DNA of 64,000 bases from Nocardioides caldifontis (lineage in GTDB: Bacteria > Actinomycetota > Actinomycetes > Propionibacteriales > Nocardioidaceae), in assembly GCF_008087345.1 (NCBI RefSeq), contig NZ_ML701736.1, positions 251,187-315,186 of the forward strand, in the 5' to 3' direction. The notes under the pieces were generated by a model, which saw only the letters and a list, made by a program, of their open reading frames with translations, searched no databases and was not told the DNA's origin. Position numbers and translations under genes: made by a program. This document shows, piece after piece, positions 51,525 to 61,869 of this stretch (position 1 is its first letter; the number at the start of each line of letters is the position of its first letter).

Positions 51525-52154
51525 GTGGCCGAGGGACGGGAGCGGCTGCTCCTGCCCGCCTCCCGCGTCGAGCGGTGGTTCGAGAACTTCGAGTCCCGGC
51601 ACGGCGGCGCGGCGTACGACACGGTCGGCGGTGGGCTGCGCGCCCTCGCCGCTGACGGCTCGACCGCCGTCGCCCGGCTCCCGTTCGACCAGGAGTACGG
51701 CGGTGTCCCGCTGCCGTCCGCCCTGGTGGGGGCCGTGACCGCCCCGGAGCGCTGGGGCGTCCTCCTGGTCCGCAAGGGCGGCTTCGCCGTCGCCCGGCTC
51801 ACGGGCGGGACGCTCCAGGAGCACAAGGTCGGTCAGCGGCACGTGCAGGGGCGCACGAAGGCTGGCGGGCAGAGCCAGCAGCGGTTCGCACGCCGTCGCG
51901 ACAACCAGGCCCGTGCCGCCTACGAGGCGGCTGCCGACCACGCGGCACGGGTGCTCGGGGCGCGGCTCGACGCGCTCGTGGTGGGCGGTGACCGCGGCGC
52001 CGTCGACGCGGTGCTCGACGACCCGCGCCTGGCCGGGGTGGCCGGTGCCCGCACCTCTCGGTGGCTGCCGGTCGCGGACCCGCGGCGGAGCGTGCTCGAC
52101 GCGGCGGTCGCCGACGCCTGCGCGGTCGCCGTCGAGGTGGTCAACGCGGCATGA
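51525..52154 (+). CDS. acVLRF1 family peptidyl-tRNA hydrolase (Vms1-like ribosome rescue factor)
   Basis: A 209-residue actinobacterial member of the Vms1-like release factor 1 clade, related to eukaryotic Vms1/ANKZF1, which cut peptidyl-tRNA on stalled ribosomes. The catalytic loop is [20 protein letters not shown] with a GGQ tripeptide at about 114-116, and the N- and C-terminal parts form the eRF1-like fold. GTG 51525 lies ten bases after sufT, so it may be co-transcribed with the suf operon. In vivo function in actinobacteria is not established. Confidence 0.88.
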   Translation: MAEGRERLLLPASRVERWFENFESRHGGAAYDTVGGGLRALAADGSTAVARLPFDQEYGGVPLPSALVGAVTAPERWGVLLVRKGGFAVARLTGGTLQEHKVGQRHVQGRTKAGGQSQQRFARRRDNQARAAYEAAADHAARVLGARLDALVVGGDRGAVDAVLDDPRLAGVAGARTSRWLPVADPRRSVLDAAVADACAVAVEVVNAA

Positions 52155-52183
52155 CCCACCGCGCGAGGGGGAACCATGGCCCC

Positions 52184-52642
52184 ATGGCACTTCAGGGAGA
52201 GTACGAGCCCAGCCCCTCGGACTGGGTCAGGAAGCAGGTCGAGACGTACGAGTCGTCCGGCGGCACGGAGGGCACGACCCTGCGGGGCGTCCCCGTCGTG
52301 GTCGTCACCTCGGTCGGCGCGAAGAGTGGGAAGCTCCGCAAGAACCCGGTGATGCGGGTCGAGCACGACGGCGCCTACGCGCTGGTCGCCTCGAAGGGTG
52401 GCGCCCCGGAGCACCCGAGCTGGTACGCCAACCTGGTCAAGAACCCGACCGTCGAGCTCCAGGACCACGCCGACAAGGCGACGTACACGGTCCGCGAGCT
52501 GCGCGGCGCGGAGCGGCAGACCTGGTGGGAGCGCGCGGTCGAGGTGTGGCCCGACTACGCGGACTACCAGAAGAAGACCGACCGCGAGATCCCGGTGTTC
52601 CTCGCGGAGCGCGCGGACTCCTCGGAGCAGCAGAGCGCCTGA
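52184..52642 (+). CDS. Deazaflavin (F420)-dependent nitroreductase-like protein, Ddn/DUF385 family
   Basis: A 152-residue split beta-barrel protein of the Ddn/DUF385 family, typically using F420H2 and associated with quinone or nitro-compound reduction. Key segments are [20 protein letters not shown] and [20 protein letters not shown], then [21 protein letters not shown] hydrophobic membrane segment is lacking. ATG 52184 begins the family homology. It stands alone after the acVLRF1 gene. Substrate not known. Confidence 0.9.
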   Translation: MALQGEYEPSPSDWVRKQVETYESSGGTEGTTLRGVPVVVVTSVGAKSGKLRKNPVMRVEHDGAYALVASKGGAPEHPSWYANLVKNPTVELQDHADKATYTVRELRGAERQTWWERAVEVWPDYADYQKKTDREIPVFLAERADSSEQQSA

Positions 52643-52669
52643 GCGCCCGCCGTCCGGCTCACCCCGGTC

Positions 52670-53626
52670 TCACCCGGGGTAGAGCCGGTCGGCCTCCCAG
52701 GTGTCGCAGGCTCGGACGGTGCCCTTCTCGTAGCCGACGCTGAACCAGTACTCGCGGCCCGCCGCTGACCCGTGGGTCCACCGGTCGGAGTCGACGCGGC
52801 CGCCGCTGCGCTGCTGGATCCGGTCGTCGCCGACCGCCTGGGCGGCGTCGATCGCCTCCGCGATGTCCTGCTGGTCGAGGTCGAGGATCAGCACCTCGCC
52901 GTTCTCGTCCTCGGCGGTGGTGGCGTGCTTCGCCCACATCCCGCCGAGGCAGTCGGCCATCAGCTCGAGCCGGACGGCGTCGCTCTCCGGCCCCTGCTGG
53001 GTGCGGACCTTCCCCATGTAGCCGAGCAGGTTCTCGATGTGGTGGCCGTACTCGTGGGCCAGCACGTACGCCTCGGCGAAGTCACCGCCGCGGGCTCCGA
53101 GCTGCCCCTCGAGCATGTCCTGGAAGAAGGTGACGTCGAGGTAGACCTGCATGTCCCCGCGCACCGGGCAGTAGAACGGCCCGACGTCGGAGGTCGCGCC
53201 GCCGCAGCCGGTGTCGACGGATCCGGTGAACATCACGGTGTCGGCCTCGACGTACTGCGTCCCGGTCTGCTCGGGCAGGGTCTCGGCCCAGAACGACTGG
53301 ATCGAGTTGACCACCGCGAGCCGCGCGCAGTCGGGGTTCTCGTTGGCGTCCTCCCCGGTCTCGCACTCGGTCAGCTCGCTCGACGAGACCGCTCCGCTTG
53401 CCGACCGCGCAGCGCCGGACTGGCCGCCGGTGCCGGTCCCGCCGCCCAGCATCCCGTCGAGCCCGCCGCTCAGGAACACGACCAGCAGGATCACGAGCAG
53501 CCCGCCGATGCCGCCGCCGGCCCGGCCCATCGGGATCGGGATGCCGCCGCGGCCCCCGCCGCTGCTGCCCCCACGACGCACCTGCACCTGGCTCCGGTCG
53601 AGCCTGGCCCGTGGGTTGAAGCGCAT
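52670..53626 (-). CDS. Neutral zinc metallopeptidase (YpfJ family)
   Basis: A 318-residue membrane-anchored protease. Residues 1-45 are basic and glycine-rich and one transmembrane helix follows (GGIGGLLVILLVVFLSGGLD), so the catalytic domain should be outside. The zinc site is LAHEYGHHIENLLG with the downstream LELMADCLGGMWAK supplying the glutamate ligand. Four cysteines (CETGEDANENPDC; TGCGG...FYCPV) could form disulfides. AAGGAGGG precedes ATG 53626. Physiological substrate unknown. Confidence 0.92.
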   Translation of the reverse strand: MRFNPRARLDRSQVQVRRGGSSGGGRGGIPIPMGRAGGGIGGLLVILLVVFLSGGLDGMLGGGTGTGGQSGAARSASGAVSSSELTECETGEDANENPDCARLAVVNSIQSFWAETLPEQTGTQYVEADTVMFTGSVDTGCGGATSDVGPFYCPVRGDMQVYLDVTFFQDMLEGQLGARGGDFAEAYVLAHEYGHHIENLLGYMGKVRTQQGPESDAVRLELMADCLGGMWAKHATTAEDENGEVLILDLDQQDIAEAIDAAQAVGDDRIQQRSGGRVDSDRWTHGSAAGREYWFSVGYEKGTVRACDTWEADRLYPG

Positions 53627-53729
53627 CCACCCTCCTTGGTCCGGCGGCCGTCGGCACGGCCGGGGGAACCCCTCTCCGAACAATGCCCCACGCGGTCGGA
53701 GTCACACCACGAGGCGGGGGCGGGCCCCG

Positions 53730-53735
53730 TAGGAT
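53730..53735 (+). promoter_or_regulatory. -10 box (TAGGAT) upstream of the ABC-F gene
   Basis: TAGGAT ends seven bases before a GTG-ATG that opens a five-codon reading frame (53743-53760). The leader then runs 49 bases to the ABC-F start. A leaderless leader peptide would be translated first. Confidence 0.4.
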
Positions 53736-53742
53736 GGCCGCC

Positions 53743-53760
53743 GTGATGCGCGCGGACTGA
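53743..53760 (+). promoter_or_regulatory. Possible leader peptide of the ABC-F gene
   Basis: GTG-ATG-CGC-GCG-GAC-TGA encodes only MMRAD and stops, right at the predicted transcription start. Antibiotic-responsive ABC-F genes are often controlled by such short frames through ribosome stalling and attenuation. The downstream bases contain GGGTCCC/GTCCCGC repeats but no clear terminator/antiterminator pair that I can fold by eye. Confidence 0.3.
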
Positions 53761-53809
53761 CCGTGAGGGTCCCACGTCCCGCATCCCCGTTCTCGTCAGG
53801 AAGTCCCCC

Positions 53810-55408
<1,599 letters not shown>

Positions 55409-55530
55409 GCGACCCGTCCGGGCCGGTCGCTGCGTCGAACCGTCCTCGGCGGGAACAACTGTCGGTGGCCGGTGGTTGAGTGGTCAGCGTCACCCGGCGT
55501 GCAGTGGTCGGGTCAGGAGGTGCAGCAGCA

Positions 55531-57417
55531 GTGGCGATGGGTCAGGGCATGGGTCCCGTGTGGCGCCACATGCGCACCGACCGCAGTGCGGTCGCGGCCC
55601 CGCTGAAGCGCGAGACGCTGCGACGCGTGCTGTCGTTCGCGAAGCCGCACCGGCGTCCGATCAGCGTCTTCCTCGGCATCACGGTGCTCGACGCCGCGCT
55701 GGTCGTCGTCACGCCGCTGCTGGTGCAGCGCATCGTCGACGACGGCATCGCCCAGGGCGACACCCGGCTCGTCGCGATCCTCGCCGGGGCGATGGCGCTG
55801 GTGGCGGTCGTGGACGCCCTGCTCGCGGTGGGCTCCGGCCGGCTCTCCTCCCGCATCGGCGAGGGGCTGATCCTCGGCCTCCGCACCGCGGTCTTCGCCC
55901 ACGTGCAACGGCTCTCGCTGGCGTTCTTCACCCGCACCCAGACCGGTGCGCTCGTCAGCCGGCTCAACAACGACGTGATCGGCGCCCAGCGGGCTTTCAC
56001 CTCCACGTTGTCGAGCACCGTCTCCAACGCGATCGCCGTCGCGGTCGTCGGCGCCACGATGGCGGTCCTCAGCTGGCAGGTCACGCTGCTGTGCCTTCTG
56101 CTCTTCCCGCTGCTCTTCGTGGTCTCACGCTGGGTGGGCCAGCGGCTCGCCTCGCTCACCCGCGAGCAGATGGACGGCAACGCCGCCCTGGGCAACGCGA
56201 TGACCGAGCGGTTCAACGTCGGCGGCGCGATGCTGCTCAAGCTGTTCGGCCGCCGCGACGTCGAGGACCGGCTCTTCACCGAGAAGGCCACTGTGGTCAA
56301 GGACCTCGGGGTGCGGATCGCCACCATCACCTCGGTGTTCCGGGCGACGCTGATGCTCGTCCCGGCGATGGCGACCGCGCTCGTCTACGGCGTCGGCGGC
56401 TGGCTGGTGGTCGAGGGGCGGCTGACCATCGGGACGCTGCTCGCGCTCGCCACCCTCCTGCTGCGGCTCCTCGGCCCGCTCCAGGGGCTCTCCAACGTGC
56501 GGGTCGACGTGATGACCGCGCTGGTCAGCTTCGAGCGGGTCTTCGAGGTCCTCGACCTCCCCACGACCGTGCCCGAGAAGCCGGAGGCGGTGGCCCTCCC
56601 GTCCGACGCCGCGACGCTGGAGTTCGACCGCGTGCGGTTCCGCTACCCGCGCGCGGACGAGGTCTCCCTGGCGAGCCTCGAGGTGGTCGCGCGCAACGAG
56701 ACGAAGGTCCACCAGGACGTCCTGAAGGAGATCAGCTTCACCGCCGCGCCCGGCGAGATGGTCGCCCTCGTCGGCCCCTCCGGGGCAGGCAAGAGCACGA
56801 TCACCCACCTGGTCGCGCGGCTCTACGACGTGACCGGTGGCGCCGTCCGCGTCGGCGGCGTCGACGTCCGCGACCTCACCCTGGAGTCCCTGGAGGAGGC
56901 GGTCGGCTACGTCACCCAGGACGCCTACATGTTCCACGACACCATCCGGGCCAACCTCCTCTACGCCCGCCCCGACGCCGACGACCGCCAGCTGTGGGCG
57001 GCGCTCGACGCCGCGCAGGTCCGCCGGCTCGTGGAGTCGCTTCCCGAGGGGCTCGACACCGTCGTCGGCGACCGTGGCTACCGGCTCTCCGGCGGGGAGC
57101 GGCAGCGGCTGGCGATCGCCCGGCTGCTGCTGAAGGCACCCCGGATCGTCGTCCTCGACGAGGCCACCGCCCACCTCGACTCGGAGTCGGAGCAGGCCGT
57201 GCAGCGGGCCCTCGACACCGCCCTCGAGGGGCGCACCTCCCTGGTCATCGCGCACCGGCTGTCAACCGTCCGCAACGCCGACCGGATCCTCGTCGTCGAC
57301 GACGGGCGGATCGTTCAGTCCGGCACCCACCTCGAGCTCCTCGCGGAGGGCGGGCTCTACGCCCACCTCTACCGCACGCAGTTCACCGACGACCCCGAGC
57401 CGGCGGGGGCCTCCTGA
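55531..57417 (+). CDS. ABC exporter, fused transmembrane and ATPase domains
   Basis: A 628-residue half-transporter of the MsbA/multidrug exporter type. About six transmembrane helices lie in residues 45-320, and the ATPase domain is in 355-610: Walker A LVGPSGAGKSTITH, signature LSGGERQRLAIARL, Walker B IVVLDEATAHLDSES. The start is GTG 55531 or ATG 55537, both behind AGGAGGTG at 55515-55522; an earlier GTG 55480 has no ribosome site. The stop overlaps the SDR start (TGATG). The transported substrate is unknown; homologues are annotated as drug or lipid exporters. Confidence 0.93.
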   Translation: MAMGQGMGPVWRHMRTDRSAVAAPLKRETLRRVLSFAKPHRRPISVFLGITVLDAALVVVTPLLVQRIVDDGIAQGDTRLVAILAGAMALVAVVDALLAVGSGRLSSRIGEGLILGLRTAVFAHVQRLSLAFFTRTQTGALVSRLNNDVIGAQRAFTSTLSSTVSNAIAVAVVGATMAVLSWQVTLLCLLLFPLLFVVSRWVGQRLASLTREQMDGNAALGNAMTERFNVGGAMLLKLFGRRDVEDRLFTEKATVVKDLGVRIATITSVFRATLMLVPAMATALVYGVGGWLVVEGRLTIGTLLALATLLLRLLGPLQGLSNVRVDVMTALVSFERVFEVLDLPTTVPEKPEAVALPSDAATLEFDRVRFRYPRADEVSLASLEVVARNETKVHQDVLKEISFTAAPGEMVALVGPSGAGKSTITHLVARLYDVTGGAVRVGGVDVRDLTLESLEEAVGYVTQDAYMFHDTIRANLLYARPDADDRQLWAALDAAQVRRLVESLPEGLDTVVGDRGYRLSGGERQRLAIARLLLKAPRIVVLDEATAHLDSESEQAVQRALDTALEGRTSLVIAHRLSTVRNADRILVVDDGRIVQSGTHLELLAEGGLYAHLYRTQFTDDPEPAGAS

Positions 57418-58172
57418 TGGACCTCGGGCTCCACGACCGCGTCTTCGTGGTGACCGGTGGCTCGCGCGGCATCGGACGGGCCACCGCCGACGCACTCGTC
57501 GCCGAGGGGGCCCGGGTGGTGCTCTCCGCGCGCACCCCCGAGTCGGTCGACACCGCCGTCGATGCCCTCGGCGACGCGGCTGTGGGCGTCGTCGCCGATC
57601 TTGCGGACCCGACGACGCCGCAGCGGCTGGTCGACACCGCCCACGAGCGGTTCGGCCGGCTCGACGGCGCGCTGTTGTCCGTCGGCGGCCCGCCCGCGGG
57701 CACCGTGCTCGAGACCTCCGACGAGACGTGGGTGAGAGCGTTCGAGACGGTCTTCCTCGGCACGCTCCGAGCCGCCCGCACCGTGACCGCCGCGCTCGGC
57801 GATGGCGGTTCGGTCGCGCTGGTGCTCTCCACCTCGGTCCGGTCACCGCTGGCCAACCTGGCGATCTCCAACGGGCTCCGCCCAGGGCTCGGGATGCTCG
57901 TCAAGACGCTGGCCGACGAGGTCGGACCGCGTGGGGTGCGGGTCAACGCCGTGCTGCCGGGGCGCATCGACACCGAGCGGCTCGTCGAGCTCGACGGTGC
58001 GACTCCCGACCCGGCCCGGACCCGTCGCGAGCACGAGGCCGGGATCCCGCTGCGCCGCTACGGGCAGCCGGAGGAGCTCGGGAGGGTCGCCGCGTTCCTG
58101 CTCTCGCCCGCTGCGTCGTACGTCACGGGGACGATGGTGCCGGTCGACGGCGGGGTGCACCGCACCCTCTGA
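57417..58172 (+). CDS. Short-chain dehydrogenase/reductase lacking the catalytic tyrosine
   Basis: A 251-residue SDR-fold protein. The NAD(P) motif TGGSRGIGRA is at 13-22, and the C-terminal VTGTMVPVDGG is typical of FabG-like enzymes. At the YxxxK site the sequence is LAISNGLRPGLGMLVKTLA: Lys163 is present, but the tyrosine four residues before it is Gly159. Ser138-140 is retained. The protein may act by another chemistry or only bind cofactor. It is translationally coupled to the ABC exporter by a one-base overlap. Confidence 0.9.
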   Translation: MDLGLHDRVFVVTGGSRGIGRATADALVAEGARVVLSARTPESVDTAVDALGDAAVGVVADLADPTTPQRLVDTAHERFGRLDGALLSVGGPPAGTVLETSDETWVRAFETVFLGTLRAARTVTAALGDGGSVALVLSTSVRSPLANLAISNGLRPGLGMLVKTLADEVGPRGVRVNAVLPGRIDTERLVELDGATPDPARTRREHEAGIPLRRYGQPEELGRVAAFLLSPAASYVTGTMVPVDGGVHRTL

Positions 58173-58210
58173 CGGGAGCGTTCACTCGGCTCCCTGCCCG
58201 GCGCACCCGG

Positions 58211-58216
58211 TACCGT
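58211..58216 (+). promoter_or_regulatory. -10 box (TACCGT) for the phosphatase gene
   Basis: TACCGT ends eight bases before GTG 58225, with no ribosome site. It supports GTG 58225 as a leaderless start. Confidence 0.4.
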
Positions 58217-58224
58217 GGCGCCGC

Positions 58225-59502
58225 GTGGGATCCTCTGACGACACCAGGACGCTCGCCATGGTCCGGACCTTCCTCGACCGCGTCCACTTCGCGACCCCCG
58301 GTCAGCTGGGTGAGGTCGTGCAGGAAGCCGCGCGGCAGGTCGGCTGGTCGGCGCGGCTGTACCTGGTCGACCACGAGCAGGAGCTGCTGGTCCCCGTCCC
58401 GGGGGCAGGGGCGGCGACGCTGCCCACGTTGGGCGTCGACACCACGCTGGCGGGGCGCGCCTTCCGCACCGTCGAACCCGTCGCCTCGCACGGGGACGAA
58501 CCCAAGGTGTGGCTGCCGGTGGTCGACGGGGCGGAGCGGCTCGGCGTCCTGGACGTCACCCTGGCCGCGGGGGAGAGCCCGGATCACGAGCTGGTGCTCG
58601 ACAGATGCCGCCTCTTCGGCCACCTCAGCGGCCACCTCGTCGTCGCCAAGCAACCCTACGGCGACGCCTTGGAACACCTCCGGCGCCAGCGGCCGCGGAC
58701 CGTCGCGTCGGAGCTGCTGCACCAGCTGCTCCCGCCGCTGACCTTCGCATGCGAGGGGCTGGTGATCTCGGGGCTCCTGCAGCCGTACTACGACGTCGCC
58801 GCCGACGCCTTCGACTACAGCGTCGTCGACGACGTCGCCCACATCGCGATCCTGGACGCGACGGGTCACGACCTCGACGGCACCGTGCTTGCCGCCGTCG
58901 CGCTGTCCGCCTACCGCAACAGCCGCCGCCAGCGGCACGGCATGTTCACCAGTGCCACCGCGATGGACGCCCTGGTTGCCGAGCACGGCCGTGGCTGGCG
59001 GCTCGCGACCGGTGTCCTCGGTGAGCTCGACCTCGTCTCGGGGCGGTTCCGTTACCTCAACGCCGGCCACATCGCCCCGCTCCTGATGCGTCACGGCAAG
59101 GTCGTCAAGGAGCTCGAGGGTGGCCGCCGTCCGCTCTTCGGGATCGAGGAGAGCGAGGCCTCGATCGCGGAGGAGTGGCTCGAGCCCGGCGACCGGATCG
59201 TCTTCTACACCGACGGGATCACCGAAGCACGCACCCCTGACGGCACCTTCTTCGGGCTCAGGCGGCTCGTCGACCACCTTGAGCGGGCGGCCACGGCGGA
59301 GCTGCCGGCACCCGAGATGCTGAGGCGCATCAGTCACGACGTCCTCGCCCACCAAGGCGGGGTCCTCCGCGACGACGCCACGCTGCTCATCGCCGAATGG
59401 GCCACCGCGCGGGAGTACCACCTGGCGTCGGTGGGAGGCGACGTCGAGCCCGACGACATGACGCCGTCGGCGCCGGACGGCGGCACCGTCCCGCGCCGAT
59501 AG
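58225..59502 (+). CDS. PP2C-family SpoIIE-type serine/threonine phosphatase
   Basis: A 425-residue protein. The N-terminal 160 residues look like a GAF-type sensory domain (VRTFLDRVHFATPGQLGEVV, then VWLPVVDGAERLGVLDVTLA). The C-terminal half is a SpoIIE/RsbU-type phosphatase with metal aspartates in AHIAILDATGHDLDGTVLAA, the FRYLNAGHIAPLLM strand, GDRIVFYTDGITEA and DDATLLIAEW. Such enzymes dephosphorylate anti-anti-sigma (STAS) proteins in partner-switching. A STAS-like gene lies 100 bases downstream, a likely partner. GTG 58225 is preferred; ATG 58258 is possible. Confidence 0.92.
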   Translation: MGSSDDTRTLAMVRTFLDRVHFATPGQLGEVVQEAARQVGWSARLYLVDHEQELLVPVPGAGAATLPTLGVDTTLAGRAFRTVEPVASHGDEPKVWLPVVDGAERLGVLDVTLAAGESPDHELVLDRCRLFGHLSGHLVVAKQPYGDALEHLRRQRPRTVASELLHQLLPPLTFACEGLVISGLLQPYYDVAADAFDYSVVDDVAHIAILDATGHDLDGTVLAAVALSAYRNSRRQRHGMFTSATAMDALVAEHGRGWRLATGVLGELDLVSGRFRYLNAGHIAPLLMRHGKVVKELEGGRRPLFGIEESEASIAEEWLEPGDRIVFYTDGITEARTPDGTFFGLRRLVDHLERAATAELPAPEMLRRISHDVLAHQGGVLRDDATLLIAEWATAREYHLASVGGDVEPDDMTPSAPDGGTVPRR

Positions 59503-59602
59503 GGGTTTGCGGATCTCGTCGTGTGGTACCACGAAGGAGTTCCGACCCTCCCGTCACGCAGCGGCGGCAACCCGGCCGGGGCACGGGTGAGGCAGGCGTC
59601 CG

Positions 59603-60070
59603 ATGACGAGCGTTTCCCACGTCTTCCGCCAGACCGACGACGGGGTGCTGGTGGCACCGCCGGGCTGCGGCCTCCTGGCCGTGCCTGACTTCCTCGCGCT
59701 GGTCCAGCGATGTGCCGAGAGCGGCGGGCCGGTCGTGGTGGACCTCTCCGAGGTCCTCACGCTGGACATCGCGGCGTTCCGCTCGCTGGTGTGGGCGCGC
59801 CGCCACTGCCGCAGCCGTGGGGTGCACTTCGCCGTCGTCGAACCCCGCCCAGGCGTGCTGCGCAAGCAGGAAGAGGTCGTCCTGCGCGACCTGGTGCCCG
59901 TGTCCCGGGACCGGGCCGCGGCCACCGAGGCGGGGCCGCCCGCCCAACGGACCGGGGCCGAGCCCCTGTGCGTGGTTGCCGCGTGTGGGCGACCTGTCCA
60001 TGCCGGTGGACGCTGCCTCCGGCACCACCAGAGGTGGTTGAGGTACCGGGCCGCCCTGCGCACCCCCTGA
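59603..60070 (+). CDS. STAS-like protein with C-terminal cysteine/histidine cluster
   Basis: A 155-residue protein. Residues about 28-95 resemble a STAS/anti-anti-sigma domain: GPVVVDLSEVLTLDIAAFRS has the beta-strand and a DxxxxR pattern, followed by WARRHCRSRGVHFAVVEP. The usual phosphorylatable serine position is occupied by DIAAF, so phosphorylation is uncertain. The C-terminus holds CVVAACGRPVHAGGRCLRHH, a Cx4C...CxxH cluster that could bind zinc. Following a SpoIIE-type phosphatase, it suggests a small partner-switching module. No anti-sigma kinase is in the window. Confidence 0.7.
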   Translation: MTSVSHVFRQTDDGVLVAPPGCGLLAVPDFLALVQRCAESGGPVVVDLSEVLTLDIAAFRSLVWARRHCRSRGVHFAVVEPRPGVLRKQEEVVLRDLVPVSRDRAAATEAGPPAQRTGAEPLCVVAACGRPVHAGGRCLRHHQRWLRYRAALRTP

Positions 60071-60114
60071 TGGCGGCCAGGGGCCACCGACCACGTCGAG
60101 TGCACCCCCGTCAC

Positions 60115-60120
60115 TAGGCT
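60115..60120 (+). promoter_or_regulatory. -10 box (TAGGCT) for the DEAD-box helicase gene
   Basis: TAGGCT ends eight bases before ATG 60129 and only two before an in-frame GTG 60123, so ATG 60129 is the likely leaderless start. Confidence 0.45.
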
Positions 60121-60128
60121 GGGTGACC

Positions 60129-61865
60129 ATGGCCACCATCGACGCCCCCGACCAGCCGGCCACCCCGACCTTCGAGCAGCTCGGCGTCGACCGGCGGGTC
60201 CTCAAGGCCCTCCGGGACGTCGGCTACGAGTCGCCCTCTCCGATCCAGGCCGCGACGATCCCCGCGCTGCTCGAGGGACGCCACGTAGTCGGGCTCGCCC
60301 AGACGGGCACCGGGAAGACGGCGGCGTTCGCCGTCCCGATCCTCTCCCAGCTCGACCTCCGTCAGAAGGCGCCCCAGGCGCTGGTGCTGGCGCCGACCCG
60401 TGAGCTCGCCCTCCAGGTCTCGGAGGCGTTCGAGCGCTACGCCGCGCACCTCCCCGGGGTCCGCGTGCTCCCGGTCTACGGCGGCCAGGCGTACGGCGTG
60501 CAGCTCTCCGCCCTGCGCCGCGGCGTGCACGTGATCGTCGGCACCCCGGGCCGGATCATGGACCACCTGGAGAAGGGCACGCTCGACCTCACCCAGCTGC
60601 GGTTCCTGGTCCTCGACGAGGCCGACGAGATGCTCAAGATGGGGTTCCAGGAGGACGTCGAGACGATCCTCGCCGACACCCCCGAGGACAAGCACGTCGC
60701 GCTCTTCTCCGCGACGATGCCGGCGCAGATCCGCCGGATCTCGAAGAAGTACCTCAAGGACGCCGCCGAGATCACCGTCAAGAACCGGACCGTCACCGCG
60801 GCCGGCACGACCCAGCGCTACCTGCTCGTCTCCCACCAGCAGAAGCTCGACGCCCTCACCCGCGTGCTGGAGAGCGAGAACTTCGAGGGGATGATCGTCT
60901 TCGCCCGCACCAAGCAGGCCACCGAGGTGCTGGCCGAGCGGCTGCGGGCCCGGGGGTTCTCGGCGGCGGCGATCAACGGCGACATCGCGCAGGCGCAGCG
61001 CGAGCGCACCGTCAACCAGCTGCGTGACGGGCGGCTGGACATCCTGGTCGCTACCGACGTGGCCGCGCGCGGGCTCGACGTCGAGCGGATCAGCCACGTC
61101 GTGAACTTCGACATCCCGACCGACACCGAGTCCTACGTGCACCGCATCGGCCGCACGGGGCGCGCCGGTCGCACCGGCGACGCGATCTCCTTCGTCACGC
61201 CGCGCGAGCGCCACCTGCTGAAGGCGATCGAGAAGGCGACCCGGCAACCGCTGACGCAGATGCCGCTGCCGAGCATCGAGGACGTCAACGATGCACGGGT
61301 CGCGAAGTTCACCGACTCGATCACCGAGGCGCTCGGCTCGGACAAGGTCGCGTTCTTCCGGGACCTCGTGGCGACCTACGAGCAGGAGCGTGACGTGCCC
61401 GCGCTCGACATCGCCGCCGCGCTCGCGGTGATCGCGCAGGACGGCCGTCCGCTCCTCCTCGAGCCCGAGCCGGAACCCGCCAGGCCGACCCAGGGCCGCA
61501 AGGGGCGCGACGACCGGGAGGCGCCGGCCAAGCGCTCCACCGGGCCGCGGCGCCGCTCGAACGTGCCGATGGCCAGCTACACGATCGCGGTCGGCAAGCG
61601 CCACAAGGTCGAGCCACGGCAGATCGTCGGCGCGCTCGCGAACGAGGGCGGCCTCGGACGTGACGACTTCGGGTTGATCGACATCCGGGGGGACCACTCG
61701 GTCGTCGAGCTGCCGGCGTCGCTCCCGCCCGAGACGTGGCGGGCGCTGGAGTCGACGCGGATCTCCGGCAAGCTCATCGAGCTCACGGAGGTCGGCGCCG
61801 GTCGTCCGCCGGCACCCCAGCGGAAGAAGCCACGTCACAAGAAGGGGGAGCGGCCCCGGTCGTGA
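60129..61865 (+). CDS. DEAD-box ATP-dependent RNA helicase (CsdA/DeaD-like)
   Basis: A 578-residue RNA helicase acting in ribosome assembly, RNA decay or cold adaptation. Motifs in order are the Q motif SPSPIQAATIP, AQTGTGKTAAF, PTRELA, LDEADEML, SAT, and HRIGRTGRAGRTGDA. A basic linker follows, then a DbpA-type RNA-binding domain (ASYTIAVGKRHKVEPRQIVG) and a lysine-rich end. ATG 60129 is preferred over the GTG six bases earlier because of the promoter spacing. Its stop is four bases from the convergent SURF1 stop. Confidence 0.95.
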   Translation: MATIDAPDQPATPTFEQLGVDRRVLKALRDVGYESPSPIQAATIPALLEGRHVVGLAQTGTGKTAAFAVPILSQLDLRQKAPQALVLAPTRELALQVSEAFERYAAHLPGVRVLPVYGGQAYGVQLSALRRGVHVIVGTPGRIMDHLEKGTLDLTQLRFLVLDEADEMLKMGFQEDVETILADTPEDKHVALFSATMPAQIRRISKKYLKDAAEITVKNRTVTAAGTTQRYLLVSHQQKLDALTRVLESENFEGMIVFARTKQATEVLAERLRARGFSAAAINGDIAQAQRERTVNQLRDGRLDILVATDVAARGLDVERISHVVNFDIPTDTESYVHRIGRTGRAGRTGDAISFVTPRERHLLKAIEKATRQPLTQMPLPSIEDVNDARVAKFTDSITEALGSDKVAFFRDLVATYEQERDVPALDIAAALAVIAQDGRPLLLEPEPEPARPTQGRKGRDDREAPAKRSTGPRRRSNVPMASYTIAVGKRHKVEPRQIVGALANEGGLGRDDFGLIDIRGDHSVVELPASLPPETWRALESTRISGKLIELTEVGAGRPPAPQRKKPRHKKGERPRS

Positions 61866-61869
61866 CCGG

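Noticed and set aside
60123-60128. GTG 60123 as start of the helicase
   Set aside because: It lies two bases after the -10 box and would precede the likely transcription start; ATG 60129 has the spacing seen at other leaderless genes.
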